Shown here: positions 39,616 through 53,435 of the stretch, piece after piece
Layout: each line of letters begins with the position of its first letter
Numbering within the stretch: position 1 is the stretch's first letter
Origin: Azolla caroliniana
Taxonomy: Eukaryota > Polypodiophyta
Assembly (NCBI GenBank): GCA_043228905.1
Contig: JBHGNT010000037.1
Location: 124,001-188,000 of the forward strand
DNA length: 64,000 nucleotides
Direction: 5' to 3'
Notes under the pieces: model-generated
Told to the model about the DNA's origin: nothing
Database searches by the model: none
What the model saw: only the letters and a program-made list of their open reading frames with translations
Made by a program: the position numbers and the translations under genes

Positions 39616-42600
39616 AAACTCAAGTCGAGAGACATGACGAAATTAACATATTTGAGGAGGGAGTGGAGAAGAGTGCGTCAGGAAATTAAAATGTTCATAC
39701 CTGGCTCGTGTGATATCAGATTTTTGTGTTCAAACATGCGAATCAAAGTTAACCATGCTAGCTATGATATTGAATTGACAAATTATAATTTTAAAACTGA
39801 GGCCGAGAGACATGAGGAAAGTAACAAATTTGAGGAGGTAGTGGAGAAGAGTACGTCAGTAAATTAAAATGTTCATACCTGGCACGTGTGATATCGGATA
39901 TTTGTGTTCAAACATGCGAATCGAAGATAACAACGCTAGGTATGATATAGAATTAAAAAATCGAGATTTTGAAACTCAGGTCGAGAGACATGACGAAATT
40001 AACACATTTGAGGAGGGAGTGGAGAAGAGTGCGTCAGGAAATTAAAATGTTCATACCTGGCTCGTGTGATATCAGATTTTTGTGTTCAAACATGCGAATC
40101 AAAGTTAACCATGCTAGCTATGATATTGAATTGACAAATTATAATTTTAAAACTGAGGCCGAGAGACATGAGGAAAGTAACAAATTTGAGGAGGTAGTGG
40201 AGAAGAGTACGTCAGTAAATTAAAATGTTCATACCTGGCACGTGTGATATCGGATATTTGTGTTCAAATATGCGAATCGAAGATAACAACGCTAGGTATG
40301 ATATAGAATTAAAAAATCGAGATTTTGAAACTCAGCTCGAGAGACATGAGGAAATTAGCATATTTGAGGAGGGAGTTGAGAAGAGCGAGTGAGTAAATTA
40401 AAATGGTCATACCTGGCTCGTGTGATATCGGATTTTTGTGTTCAAACATGCGAATCGAAGCTAACAAGGCTAGCTATGACATAGAATTAAAAAATCGAGA
40501 TTTTGAAACTCACGTTGAGAGACATGAGGAAATTAGCATGTTGGAGGTAGTGGAGAAGAGTGTGTCAGTAAACTTAAATGTTCATACCTGGCACGTGTGA
40601 TATCGGATTTCTGTGTTCAAACATGCGAATCGAAGCTAACAACGCTAGCTATGATATTGAATTGAAAATTCATAATTTTAAAACTGAGGCCAAGAGACAT
40701 GACGAAATTAGCAAATTTGAGGAGGTAGTGGAGAAGAGTGCGTCAGTAAATTAAAATGGTCATACCTGGCTCGTGTGATATCGGATTTCGGTGTTCAAAC
40801 ATGCGAATCGAAGCTAACAAGGCTAGCTATGACATAGAATTAAAAAATCGAGATTTTGAAACTCAGGTCAAGAGACATGAGGAAATTCGCATATTTGAGG
40901 AGGGAGTGGAGAAGAGCCAGTGAGTAAATTAAAATAATCATACCTGGCTCGTGTGATATCGGATTTTTGTGTTCAAACATGCGAACCGAAGCTAACAAAG
41001 CTAGCTATGATATAGAATTAAAAAATCGAGATTTTGAAACTCAGGTCGAGAGACATGACGAAATTAACATATTTAAGGAAGGAGTTGAGAAGAGCCAGTG
41101 AGTAAATTAAAATGGTCATACCTGGCTCGTGTGATATCGGATTTCTGTGTTCAAACATGCGAATCGAAGCTAACAAGGCTAGCTATGACATAGAATTAAA
41201 AAATCGAGATTTTGAAACTCAGTTCGAGAGACATGAGGAAATTAGCATATTTGAGGAGGGAGTAGAGAAGAGCCAGTGAGTAAATTAAAATGGTCATACC
41301 TGGCTCGTGTGATATCGGATTTTTGTGTTCAAACATGCGAATCGAAGCTAACTACGCTAGCTTTGCTATAGAATTAAAAAATCAAGATTTTGAAACTCAC
41401 GTTGAGAGACATGAGGAAATTAGCATGTTGGAGGTAGTGGAGAAGAGTGTGTCAGTAAACTTAAATGTTCATACCTGGCACGTGTGATATCGGATTTCTG
41501 TGTTCAAACATGCGAATCGAAGCTAACAACGCTAGCTATGATATAGAATTAAAAAATCAAGATTTTGAAACTCAAGTCGAGAGACATGATGAAATTAACA
41601 TATTTGAGGAGGGAGTTGAGAAGAGTGCGTCAGGAAATTAAAATGTTCATACCTGGCTCGTGTGATATCAGATTTTTGTGTTCAAACATGCGAATCAAAG
41701 TTAACCATGCTAGCTATGATATTGAATTGACAAATTATAATTTTAAAACTGAGGCCGAGAGACATGAGGAAAGTAACAAATTTGAGGAGGTAGTGGAGAA
41801 GAGTACGTCAGTAAATTAAAATGTTCATACCTGGCACGTGTGATATCGGATATTTGTGTTCAAACATGCGAATCGAAGATAACAACGCTAGGTATGATAT
41901 AGAATTAAAAAATCAAGATTTTGAAACTTAGGTCGAGAGACATGACGAAATTAACATATTTAAGGAGGGAGTTGAGAAGAGCCAGTGAGTAAATTAAAAT
42001 GGTCACACCTGGCTCGTGTGATATCGGATTTCTGTGTTCAAACATGCGAATCGAAGCTAACAAGGTTAGCTATGACATAGAATTAAAAAATCGAGATTTT
42101 GAAACTCAGTTCGAGAGACATGAGGAAATTAGCATATTTGAGGAGGGAGTAGAGAAGAGCCAGTGAGTAAATTAAAATGGTCGTACCTGGTTCGTGTGAT
42201 ATCGGATTTTTGTGTTCAAACATGCGAATCGAAGCTAACTACGCCAGCTTTGATATAGAATTAAAAAATCAAGATTTCGAAACTCACGTCGAGAGACATG
42301 AGGAAATTAGCATGTTGGAGGAGGGAGTTGAGAAGAGCGAGTGAGTAAATTAAAATGGTCACACCTGGCTCGTGTAATATCGGATTTCTGTGTTCAAACA
42401 TGCGAATCGAAGCTAACAAGGCTAGCTATGATATAGAATTAAAAAATCGAGATTTTGAAACTCAGTTCGAGAGACATGAAAAAATTAACATATTTGAGGA
42501 GGGAGTTGAGAAGAGCCAGTGAGTAAATTAAAATGGTCATACCTGGCTTGTGTGATATCGGATTTCTGTGTTCAAACATGCGAATCGAAGTTAACAACGC

Positions 42601-45600
42601 TAGCTATGATATTGAATTGAAAATTGAAAATTTTAAAACTGAGCCCGAGAGACATGACGAAATTAGCAAATTTGAGGAGGTAGTGGAGAAGAGTGCGTCA
42701 GTAAATTAAAATGGTCATACGTGGCTCGTGTGATATCGGATTTCTGTGTTCAAACATGCGAATCGAAGCTAACAAGGCTAGCTATGACATAGAATTAAAA
42801 AATCGAGATTTTGAAACTCAGGTCCAGAGACATGAGGAAATTCGCATATTTCAGGAGGGAGTGGAGAAGAGCCAGTGAGTAAATTAAAATAGTCATACCT
42901 GGCTCGTGTGATATCGGATTTTTGTGTTCAAACATGCGAATCGAAGCTAAAAAAGCTAGCTATGATATAGAATTAAAAAATCGAGATTTTGAAACTCAGG
43001 TCGAGAGACATGACGAAATTAGCATATTTGAGGAGGGCGTTGAGAAGAGCGTGTGAGTAAATTAAAATGGTCATACCTGGCTCGTGTGATATCGGATTTC
43101 TGTGTTCAAACTTGCGAATCGAAGCTAACAAGGCTAGCTATGATATAGAATTAAAAAATAGAGATTTTGAAACTCAGTTCGAGAGACATGAAAAAATTAA
43201 CATATTTGAGGAGGGAGTTGAGAAGAGCCAGTGAGTAAATTAAAATGGTCATACCTGGCTCGTGTGATATCGGATTTTTGTGTTCAAACATGCGAATCGA
43301 AGCTAACTACGCTAGCTTTGCTATAGAATTAAAAAATCAAGATTTTGAAACTCACGTTGAGAGACATGAGGAAATTAGCATGTTGGAGGTAGTGGAGAAG
43401 AGTGTGTCAGTAAACTTAAATGTTCATACCTGGCACGTGTGATATCGGATTTCTGTGTTCAAACATGCGAATCGAAGTTAACAACGCTAGCTATGATATT
43501 GAATTGAAAATTCATAATTTTAAAACTAAGGGCGAGAGACATGACGAAATTAGCAAATTTGAGGAGGTAGTGGAGAAGAGTGCGTCAGTAAATTAAAATG
43601 GTCATACGTGGCTCGTGTGATATCGGATTTCTGTGTTCAAACATGCGAATCGAAGCTAACAAGGCTAGCTATGACATAGAATTAAAAAATCGAGATTTTG
43701 AAACTCAGTTCGAGAGACATGAGGAAATTAGCATATTTGAGGAGGGAGTAGAGAAGAGCCAGTGAGTAAATTAAAATGGTCATACCTGGCTCGTGTGATA
43801 TCGGATTTTTGTGTTCAAACATGCGAATCGAAGCTAACTACGCTAGCTTTGCTATAGAATTAAAAAATCAAGATTTTGAAACTCACGTTGAGAGACATGA
43901 GGAAATTAGCATGTTGGAGGTAGTGGAGAAGAGTGTGTCAGTAAACTTAAATGTTCATACCTGGCACGTGTGATATCGGATTTCTGTGTTCAAACATGCG
44001 AATCGAAGCTAACAACGCTAGCTATGATATAGAATTAAAAAATCAAGATTTTGAAACTCAAGTCGAGAGACATGACGAAATTAACATATTTGAGGAGGGA
44101 GTGGAGAAGAGTGCGTCAGGAAATTAAAATGTTCATACCTGGCTCGTGTGATATCAGATTTTTGTGTTCAAACATGCGAATCAAAGTTAACCATGCTAGC
44201 TATGATATTGAATTGACAAATTATAATTTTAAAACTGAGGCCGAGAGACATGAGGAAAGTAACAAATTTGAGGAGGTATTGGAGAAGAGTACGTCAGTAA
44301 ATTAAAATGTTCATACCTGGCACGTGTGATATCGGATATTTGTGTTCAAACATGCGAATCGAAGATAACAACGCTAGGTATGATATAGAATTAAAAAATC
44401 GAGATTTTGAAACTCAGGTCGAGAGACATGACGAAATTAACACATTTGAGGAGGGAGTGGAGAAGAGTGCGTCAGGAAATTAAAATGTTCATACCTGGCT
44501 CGTGTGATATCAGATTTTTGTGTTCAAACATGCGAATCAAAGTTAACCATGCTAGCTATGATATTGAATTGACAAATTATAATTTTAAAACTGAGGCCGA
44601 GAGACATGAGGAAAGTAACAAATTTGAGGAGGTAGTGGAGAAGAGTACGTCAGTAAATTAAAATGTTCATACCTGGCACGTGTGATATCGGATATTTGTG
44701 TTCAAATATGCGAATCGAAGATAACAACGCTAGGTATGATATAGAATTAAAAAATCGAGATTTTGAAACTCAGCTCGAGAGACATGAGGAAATTAGCATA
44801 TTTGAGGAGGGAGTTGAGAAGAGCGAGTGAGTAAATTAAAATGGTCATACCTGGCTCGTGTGATATCGGATTTTTGTGTTCAAACATGCGAATCGAAGCT
44901 AACAAGGCTAGCTATGACATAGAATTAAAAAATCGAGATTTTGAAACTCACGTTGAGAGACATGAGGAAATTAGCATGTTGGAGGTAGTGGAGAAGAGTG
45001 TGTCAGTAAACTTAAATGTTCATACCTGGCACGTGTGATATCGGATTTCTGTGTTCAAACATGCGAATCGAAGCTAACAACGCTAGCTATGATATTGAAT
45101 TGAAAATTCATAATTTTAAAACTGAGGCCAAGAGACATGACGAAATTAGCAAATTTGAGGAGGTAGTGGAGAAGAGTGCGTCAGTAAATTAAAATGGTCA
45201 TACCTGGCTCGTGTGATATCGGATTTCGGTGTTCAAACATGCGAATCGAAGCTAACAAGGCTAGCTATGACATAGAATTAAAAAATCGAGATTTTGAAAC
45301 TCAGGTCAAGAGACATGAGGAAATTCGCATATTTGAGGAGGGAGTGGAGAAGAGCGAGTGAGTAAATTAAAATAATCATACCTGGCTCGTGTGATATCGG
45401 ATTTTTGTGTTCAAACATGCGAACCGAAGCTAACAAAGCTAGCTATGATATAGAATTAAAAAATCGAGATTTTGAAACTCAGGTCGAGAGACATGACGAA
45501 ATTAACATATTTAAGGAAGGAGTTGAGAAGAGCCAGTGAGTAAATTAAAATGGTCATACCTGGCTCGTGTGATATCGGATTTCTGTGTTCAAACATGCGA

Positions 45601-46020
45601 ATCGAAGCTAACAAGGCTAGCTATGACATAGAATTAAAAAATCGAGATTTTGAAACTCAGTTCGAGAGACATGAGGAAATTAGCATATTTGAGGAGGGAG
45701 TAGAGAAGAGCCAGTGAGTAAATTAAAATGGTCATACCTGGCTCGTGTGATATCGGATTTTTGTGTTCAAACATGCGAATCGAAGCTAACTACGCTAGCT
45801 TTGCTATAGAATTAAAAAATCAAGATTTTGAAACTCACGTTGAGAGACATGAGGAAATTAGCATGTTGGAGGTAGTGGAGAAGAGTGTGTCAGTAAACTT
45901 AAATGTTCATACCTGGCACGTGTGATATCGGATTTCTGTGTTCAAACATGCGAATCGAAGCTAACAACGCTAGCTATGATATAGAATTAAAAAATCAAGA
46001 TTTTGAAACTCAAGTCGAGA
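39170..46020 (+). repeat. 25-monomer (4438 bp) duplication
   Basis: The series 39338, 39613, 39969, 40403, 41290 and 41565 recurs at 43776, 44051, 44407, 44841, 45728 and 46003, all offset by 4438 bp. It includes the otherwise rare CAGCTCGAGAGAC monomer next to the AACAAGG hybrid. The match starts near 39170/43608 and weakens near 41580/46018, where GACATGATG in the first copy is GACATGACG in the second. Confidence 0.8.
39616..43440 (+). repeat. Shortened third copy of the 31-monomer unit (4794 bp offset)
   Basis: Monomers from about 41100 to 43440 match the second copy of the 31-monomer unit at an offset of 4794 bp: 36496 to 41290, 36771 to 41565, 38451 to 43245, and the private TTCAAACTTGCG at 38312 to 43106. 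The offset is 709 bp (4 monomers) less than 5503, so this copy lost a 4-monomer group near its start. In its place, around 39970-40600, stand a CCATGC-type II dimer and the AACAAGG sub-variant of the hybrid monomer. Confidence 0.7.
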
Positions 46021-49000
46021 GACATGACGAAATTAACATATTTGAGGAGGGAGTGGAGAAGAGTGCGTCAGGAAATTAAAATGTTCATACCTGGCTCGTG
46101 TGATATCAGATTTTTGTGTTCAAACATGCGAATCAAAGTTAACCATGCTAGCTATGATATTGAATTGACAAATTATAATTTTAAAACTGAGGCCGAGAGA
46201 CATGAGGAAAGTAACAAATTTGAGGAGGTATTGGAGAAGAGTACGTCAGTAAATTAAAATGTTCATACCTGGCACGTGTGATATCGGATATTTGTGTTCA
46301 AACATGCGAATCGAAGATAACAACGCTAGGTATGATATAGAATTAAAAAATCGAGATTTTGAAACTCAGGTCGAGAGACATGACGAAATTAACATATTTA
46401 AGGAAGGAGTTGAGAAGAGCCAGTGAGTAAATTAAAATGGTCATACCTGGCTCGTGTGATATCGGATTTCTGTGTTCAAACATGCGAATCGAAGCTAACA
46501 AGGCTAGCTATGACATAGAATTAAAAAATCGAGATTTTGAAACTCAGTTCGAGAGACATGAGGAAATTAGCATATTTGAGGAGGGAGTAGAGAAGAGCCA
46601 GTGAGTAAATTAAAATGGTCATACCTGGCTCGTGTGATATCGGATTTTTGTGTTCAAACATGCGAATCGAAGCTAACTACGCTCGCTTTGCTATAGAATT
46701 AAAAAATCAAGATTTTGAAACTCACGTTGAGAGACATGAGGAAATTAGCATGTTGGAGGTAGTGGAGAAGAGTGTGTCAGTAAACTTAAATGTTCATACC
46801 TGGCACGTGTGATATCGGATTTCTGTGTTCAAACATGCGAATCGAAGCTAACAACGCTAGCTATGATATAGAATTAAAAAATCAAGATTTTGAAACTCAA
46901 GTCGAGAGACATGATGAAATTAACATATTTGAGGAGGGAGTTGAGAACAGTGCGTCAGTAAATTAAAATGTTCATACCTGGCTCGTGTGATATCAGATTT
47001 TTGTGTTCAAACATGCGAATCAAAGTTAACCATGCTAGCTATGATATTGAATTGACAAATTATAATTTTAAAACTGAGGCCGAGAGACATGAGGAAAGTA
47101 ACAAATTTGAGGAGGTAGTGGAGAAGAGTACGTCAGTAAATTAAAATGTTCATACCTGGCACGTGTGATATCGGATATTTGTGTTCAAACATGCGAATCG
47201 AAGATAACAACGCTAGGTATGATATAGAATTAAAAAATCAAGATTTTGAAACTTAGGTCGAGAGACATGACGAAATTAACATATTTAAGGAGGGAGTTGA
47301 GAAGAGCCAGTGAGTAAATTAAAATGGTCACACCTGGCTCGTGTGATATCGGATTTCTGTGTTCAAACATGCGAATCGAAGCTAACAAGGTTAGCTATGA
47401 CATAGAATTAAAAAATCGAGATTTTGAAACTCAGTTCGAGAGACATGAGGAAATTAGCATATTTGAGGAGGGAGTAGAGAAGAGCCAGTGAGTAAATTAA
47501 AATGGTCATACCTGGTTCGTGTGATATCGGATTTTTGTGTTCAAACATGCGAATCGAAGCTAACTACGCCAGCTTTGATATAGAATTAAAAAATCAAGAT
47601 TTTGAAACTCACGTCGAGAGACATGAGGAAATTAGCATGTTGGAGGAGGGAGTTGAGAAGAGCGAGTGAGTAAATTAAAATGGTCACACCTGGCTCGTGT
47701 AATATCGGATTTCTGTGTTCAAACATGCGAATCGAAGCTAACAAGGCTAGCTATGATATAGAATTAAAAAATCGAGATTTTGAAACTCAGTTCGAGAGAC
47801 ATGAAAAAATTAACATATTTGAGGAGGGAGTTGAGAAGAGCCAGTGAGTAAATTAAAATGGTCATACCTGGCTTGTGTGATATCGGATTTCTGTGTTCAA
47901 ACATGCGAATCGAAGTTAACAACGCTAGCTATGATATTGAATTGAAAATTGATAATTTTAAAACTGAGGGCGAGAGACATGACGAAATTAGCAAATTTGA
48001 GGAGGTAGTGGAGAAGAGTGCGTCAGTAAATTAAAATGGTCATACGTGGCTCGTGTGATATCGGATTTCGGTGTTCAAACATGTGAATCGAAGCTAACAA
48101 GGCTAGCTATGACATAGAATTAAAAAATCGAGATTTTGAAACTCAGTTCGAGAGACATGAAAAAATTAACATATTTGAGGAGGGAGTTGAGAAGAGCCAG
48201 TGAGTAAATTAAAATGGTCATACCTGGCTTGTGTGATATCGGATTTCTGTGTTCAAACATGCGAATCGAAGTTAACAACGCTAGCTATGATATTGAATTG
48301 AAAATTGAAAATTTTAAAACTGAGCCCGAGAGACATGACGAAATTAGCAAATTTGAGGAGGTAGTGGAGAAGAGTGCGTCAGTAAATTAAAATGGTCATA
48401 CGTGGCTCGTGTGATATCGGATTTCTGTGTTCAAACATGCGAATCGAAGCTAACAAGGCTAGCTATGACATAGAATTAAAAAATCGAGATTTTGAAACTC
48501 AGGTCCAGAGACATGAGGAAATTCGCATATTTCAGGAGGGAGTGGAGAAGAGCCAGTGAGTAAATTAAAATAGTCATACCTGGCTCGTGTGATATCGGAT
48601 ATTTGTGTTCAAACATGCGAATCGAAGATAAAAAAGCTAGCTATGATATAGAATTAAAAAATCGAGATTTTGAAACTCAGGTCGAGAGACATGACGAAAT
48701 TAGCATATTTGAGGAGGGCGTTGAGAAGAGCGTGTGAGTAAATTAAAATGGTCATACCTGGCTCGTGTGATATCGGATTTCTGTGTTCAAACATGCGAAT
48801 CGAAGCTAACAAGGCTAGCTATGATATAGAATTAAAAAATCGAGATTTTGAAACTCAGTTCGAGAGACATGAAAAAATTAACATATTTGAGGAGGGAGTT
48901 GAGAAGAGCCAGTGAGTAAATTAAAATGGTCATACCTGGCTCGTGTGATATCGGATTTCTGTGTTCAAACATGCGAATCGAAGTTAACAACGCTAGCTAT

Positions 49001-50489
49001 GATATTGAATTGAAAATTCATAATTTTAAAACTGAGGCCGAGAGACATGACGAAATTAGCAAATTTGAGGAGGTAGTGGAGAAGAGTGCGTCAGTAAATT
49101 AAAATGGTCATACGTGGCTCGTGTGATATCGGATTTCGGTGTTCAAACATGCGAATCGAAGCTAACAAGGCTAGCTATTACATAGAATTAAAAAATCGAG
49201 ATTTTGAAACTCAGGTCAAGAGACATGAGGAAATTCGCATATTTGAGGAGGGAGTGGAGAAGAGCCAGTGAGTAAATTAAAATAATCATACCTGGCTCGT
49301 GTGATATCGGATTTTTGTGTTCAAACATGCGAACCGAAGCTAACAAAGCTAGCTATGATATAGAATTAAAAAATCGAGATTTTGAAACTCAGGTCGAGAG
49401 ACCTGACGAAATTAACATATTTAAGGAAGGAGTTGAGAAGAGCCAGTGAGTAAATTAAAATGGTCATACCTGGCTCGTGTGATATCGGATTTCTGTGTTC
49501 AAACATGCGAATCGAGGTTAACAACGCTAGCTATGATATTGAATTGAAAAATTAGAATTTTAAAACTGAGCCCGAGAGACATGAGGAAATTAGCAAATTT
49601 GAGGAGGTAGTGGAGAAGAGTGTGTGAGTAAATTAAAATGTTCATACCTGGCACGTGTGATATCGGATTTCTGTGTTCAAACATGCGAATCGAAGCTAAC
49701 AACGCTAGCTATGATATAGAATTAAAAAATCAAGATTTTGAAACTGACGTCGAAAGACATGAGGAAATTAGCATGTTGGAGGAGGGAGTCGAGAAGAGTG
49801 CGTCAGTAAATTAAAATGTTCATACCTCGCTCGTGTGATATCAGATTTTTGTGTTCAAACATGCGAATCAAAGTTAACCATGCTAGCTATGATATTGAAT
49901 TGACAAATTATAATTTTAAAACTGAGGCCGAGAGACATGAGGAAAGTAACAAATTTGAGGAGGTAGTGGAGAAGAGTACGTCAGTAAATTAAAATGTTCA
50001 TACCTGGCACGTGTGATATCGGATATTTGTGTTCAAACATGCGAATCGAAGATAACAACGCTAGCTATGATATAGAATTAAAAAATCGAGATTTTGAAAC
50101 TTAGGTCGAGAGACATGACGAAATTAACATATTTAAGGAGGGAGTTGAGAAGAGCCAGTGAGTAAATTAAAATGGTCACACCTGGCTCGTGTGATATCGG
50201 ATTTCTGTGTTCAAACATGCGAATCGAAGCTAACAAGGCTAGCTATGATATAGAATTAAAAATCGAGATTTTGAAACGAAAGTCGAGAGACATGAGGAAA
50301 TTAGCATATTTGAGGAGGGAGTTGAGAAGTGCCAGTGTGTAAATTAAAATGGTCATAGCTGGCTCGTGTGATATCGGATTTATGTGTTCAAACATGCGAC
50401 TCGAAGATAACAACGCTAGCTATGATATAGAATTAGAAGATCGAGATTTTGAAACTCAGGTCGAGAGACATGACAAAATTAACATATTT

Positions 50490-50520
50490 AAGGAGGGAGT
50501 TAAGAATCGGAGCTAACAAC
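50490..50520 (+). repeat. 72 bp deletion fusing two monomers (copy A)
   Basis: GAGTTAAGAA joins TCGGAGCTAAC at about 50505. The end of one monomer and the first 68 bases of the next are gone. The same junction is in copy B at about 59451, so the deletion precedes the 8946 bp duplication. It shifts monomer phase for all following units. Confidence 0.85.
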
Positions 50521-53149
50521 GCTAGCTTTGATATAGAATTTAAAAATCAAGATTTTGAAACTCACGTCGAAAGACATGCCCAAATTAGCATATTTCAGGA
50601 GGGAGTTAAGAAGAGCCAGTGAGTAAATTAAAATGGTCATACGTGGCTCGTGTGATATCGGATTTCTGTGTTCAAACATGCGAATCGAAGCTAACAAGGC
50701 TAGCTATGACATAGAATTAAAAAATAGAGATTTTGAAACTCAGTTCGAGAGACATGAGGAAATTAGCATATTTGAGGAGGGAGTAGAGAAGAGCCAGTGA
50801 GTAAATTAAAATGGTCATACCTGGCTCGTGTGATATCGGATTTTTGTGTTCAAACATGCGAATCGAAGCTAACTACGCTAGCTATGATATAGAATTAAAA
50901 AATCAAGATTTTGAAACTCACGTCGAGAGACATGAGGAAATTAGCATGTTGGAGGAGGGAGTTGAGAAGAGCGAGTGAGTAAATTAAAATGGTCACACCT
51001 GGCTCGTGTGATATCGGATTTCTGTGTTCAAACATGCGAATCGAAGCTAACAAGGCTAGCTATGATATAGAATTAAAAAATCGAAATTTTGAAACTCCGT
51101 TCGAGAGACATGAAAAAATTAACATATTTGAGGAGGGAGTTGAGAAGAGCCAGTGAGTAAATTAAAATAGTCATACCTGGCTCGTGTGATATCGGATTTC
51201 TGTGTTCAAACATGCGAATCGAAGCTAACTACGCTAGCTTTGGTATAGAATTAAAAAATCAAGATTTTGAAACTCACGTTGAGAGACATGAGGAAATTAG
51301 CATGTTGGAGGTAGTGGAGAAGAGTGTGTCAGTAAACTTAAATGTTCATACCTGGCACGTGTGATATCGGATTTCTGTGTTCAAACATGCGAATCGAAGC
51401 TAACAACGCTAGCTATGATATAGAATTAAAAAATCAAGATTTTGAAACTCAAGTCGAGAGACATGACGAAATTAACATATTTGAGGAGGGAGTGGAGAAG
51501 AGTGCGTCAGGAAATTAAAATGTTCATACCTGGCTCGTGTGATATCAGATTTTTGTGTTCAAACATGCGAATCAAAGTTAACCATGCTAGCTATGATATT
51601 GAATTGACAAATTATAATTTTAAAACTGAGGCCGAGAGACATGAGGAAAGTAACAAATTTGAGGAGGTAGTGGAGAAGAGTACGTCAGTAAATTAAAATG
51701 TTCATACCTGGCACGTGTGATATCGGATATTTGTGTTCAAACATGCGAATCGAAGATAACAACACTAGCTATGATATAGAATTAAAAAATCAAGATTTTG
51801 AAACTCAGGTCGAGAGACATGACGAAATTAACACATTTGAGGAGGGAGTGGAGAAGAGTGCGTCAGGAAATTAAAATGTTCATACCTGGCTCGTGTGATA
51901 TCAGATTTTTTTGTTCAAACATGCGAATCAAAGTTAACCATGCTAGCTATGATATTGAATTGACAAATTATAATTTTAAAACTGAGGCCGAGAGACATGA
52001 GGAAAGTAACAAATTTGAGGAGGTAGTGGAGAAGAGTACGTCAGTAAATTAAAATGTTCATACCTGGCACGTGTGATATCGGATATTTGTGTTCAAACAT
52101 GCGAATCGAAGATAACAACGCTAGGTATGATATAGAATTAAAAAATCGAGATTTTGAAACTTAGGTCGAGAGACATGACGAAATTAACATATTTAAGGAG
52201 GGAGTTGAGAAGAGCCAGTGAGTAAATTAAAATGTTCATACCTGGCTCGTGTGATATCGGATTTTTGTGTTCAAACATGCGAATCGAAGCTAACTACGCT
52301 AGCTTTGCTATAGAATTAAAAAATCAAGATTTTGAAACTCACGTTGAGAGACATGAGGAAATTAGCATATTTGAGGAGGGAGTTGAGAAGTGCCAATGTG
52401 TAAATTAAAATGGTCATAGCTGGCTCGTGTGATATCGGATTTATGTGTTCAAACATGCGACTCGAAGATAACAACGCTAGCTATGACATAGAATTAAGAG
52501 ATCGAGATTTTGAAACTCAGGTCGAGAGACATGAGGAAATTAGCATATTTGAGGAGGGAGTTGAGAAGTGCCAGTGTGTAAATTAAAATGGTCATAGCTG
52601 GCTCGTGTGATATCGGATTTATGTGTTCAAACATGCGACTCGAAGATAACAACGCTAGCTATGACACAGAATTAAAAAATCAAGATTTTGAAACTCAGGT
52701 CGAGAGACATGACGAAATTAACATATTTAAGGAAGGAGTTGAGAAGAGCCAGTGAGTAAATTAAAATGGTCATACCTGGCTCGTGTGATATCAGATTTCT
52801 GTGTTCAAACATGCGAATCGAGGTTAACAACGCTAGCTATGATATTGAATTGAAAAATTAGAATTTTAAAACTGAGGCCGAGACACATGAGGAAATTAGC
52901 AAATTTGAGGAGGTAGTGGAGAAGAGTGTGTCAGTAAATTAAAATGTTCATACCTGGCACGTGTGATATCGGATTTCTGTGTTCAAACATGCGAATCGAA
53001 GCTAACAACGCTAGCTATGATATAGAATTAAAAAATCAAGATTTTGAAACTCAGGTCGAGAGACATGACGAAATTAACACATTTGAGGAGGGAGTGGAGA
53101 AGAGTCCGTTAGGAAATTAAAATGTTCATACCTGGCTCGTGTGATATCA

Positions 53150-53185
53150 GATTTTTGTGTTCAAACATGCTAGCTATGATATTGA
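53150..53185 (+). repeat. 19 bp deletion between CATGC repeats (copy A)
   Basis: TTCAAACATGC runs straight into TAGCTATG. The normal type II variant has a second CATGC 19 bases later, and one CATGC plus the spacer is lost. The identical junction is in copy B at about 62116. Confidence 0.85.
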
Positions 53186-53399
53186 ATTGACAAATTATAA
53201 TTTTAAAACTGAGGACGAGAGACATGAGGAAAGTAACAAATTTGAGGAGGTAGTGGAGAAGAGTACGTCAGTAAATTAAAATGTTCATACCTGGCACGTG
53301 TGATATCGGATATTTGTGTTCAAACATGCGAATCGAAGATAACAACGCTAGGTATGATATAAAATTAAAAAATCGAGATTTTGAAACTTAGGTCGAGAG

Positions 53400-53435
53400 A
53401 CATGACGAAATTAACAGTGAGTAAATTAAAATAAT
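53400..53435 (+). repeat. 28 bp deletion at a monomer end (copy A)
   Basis: GACGAAATTAACA joins GTGAGTAAATT at about 53416, with about 28 bases of the monomer end missing. The same junction recurs in copy B at about 62362. Confidence 0.85.
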
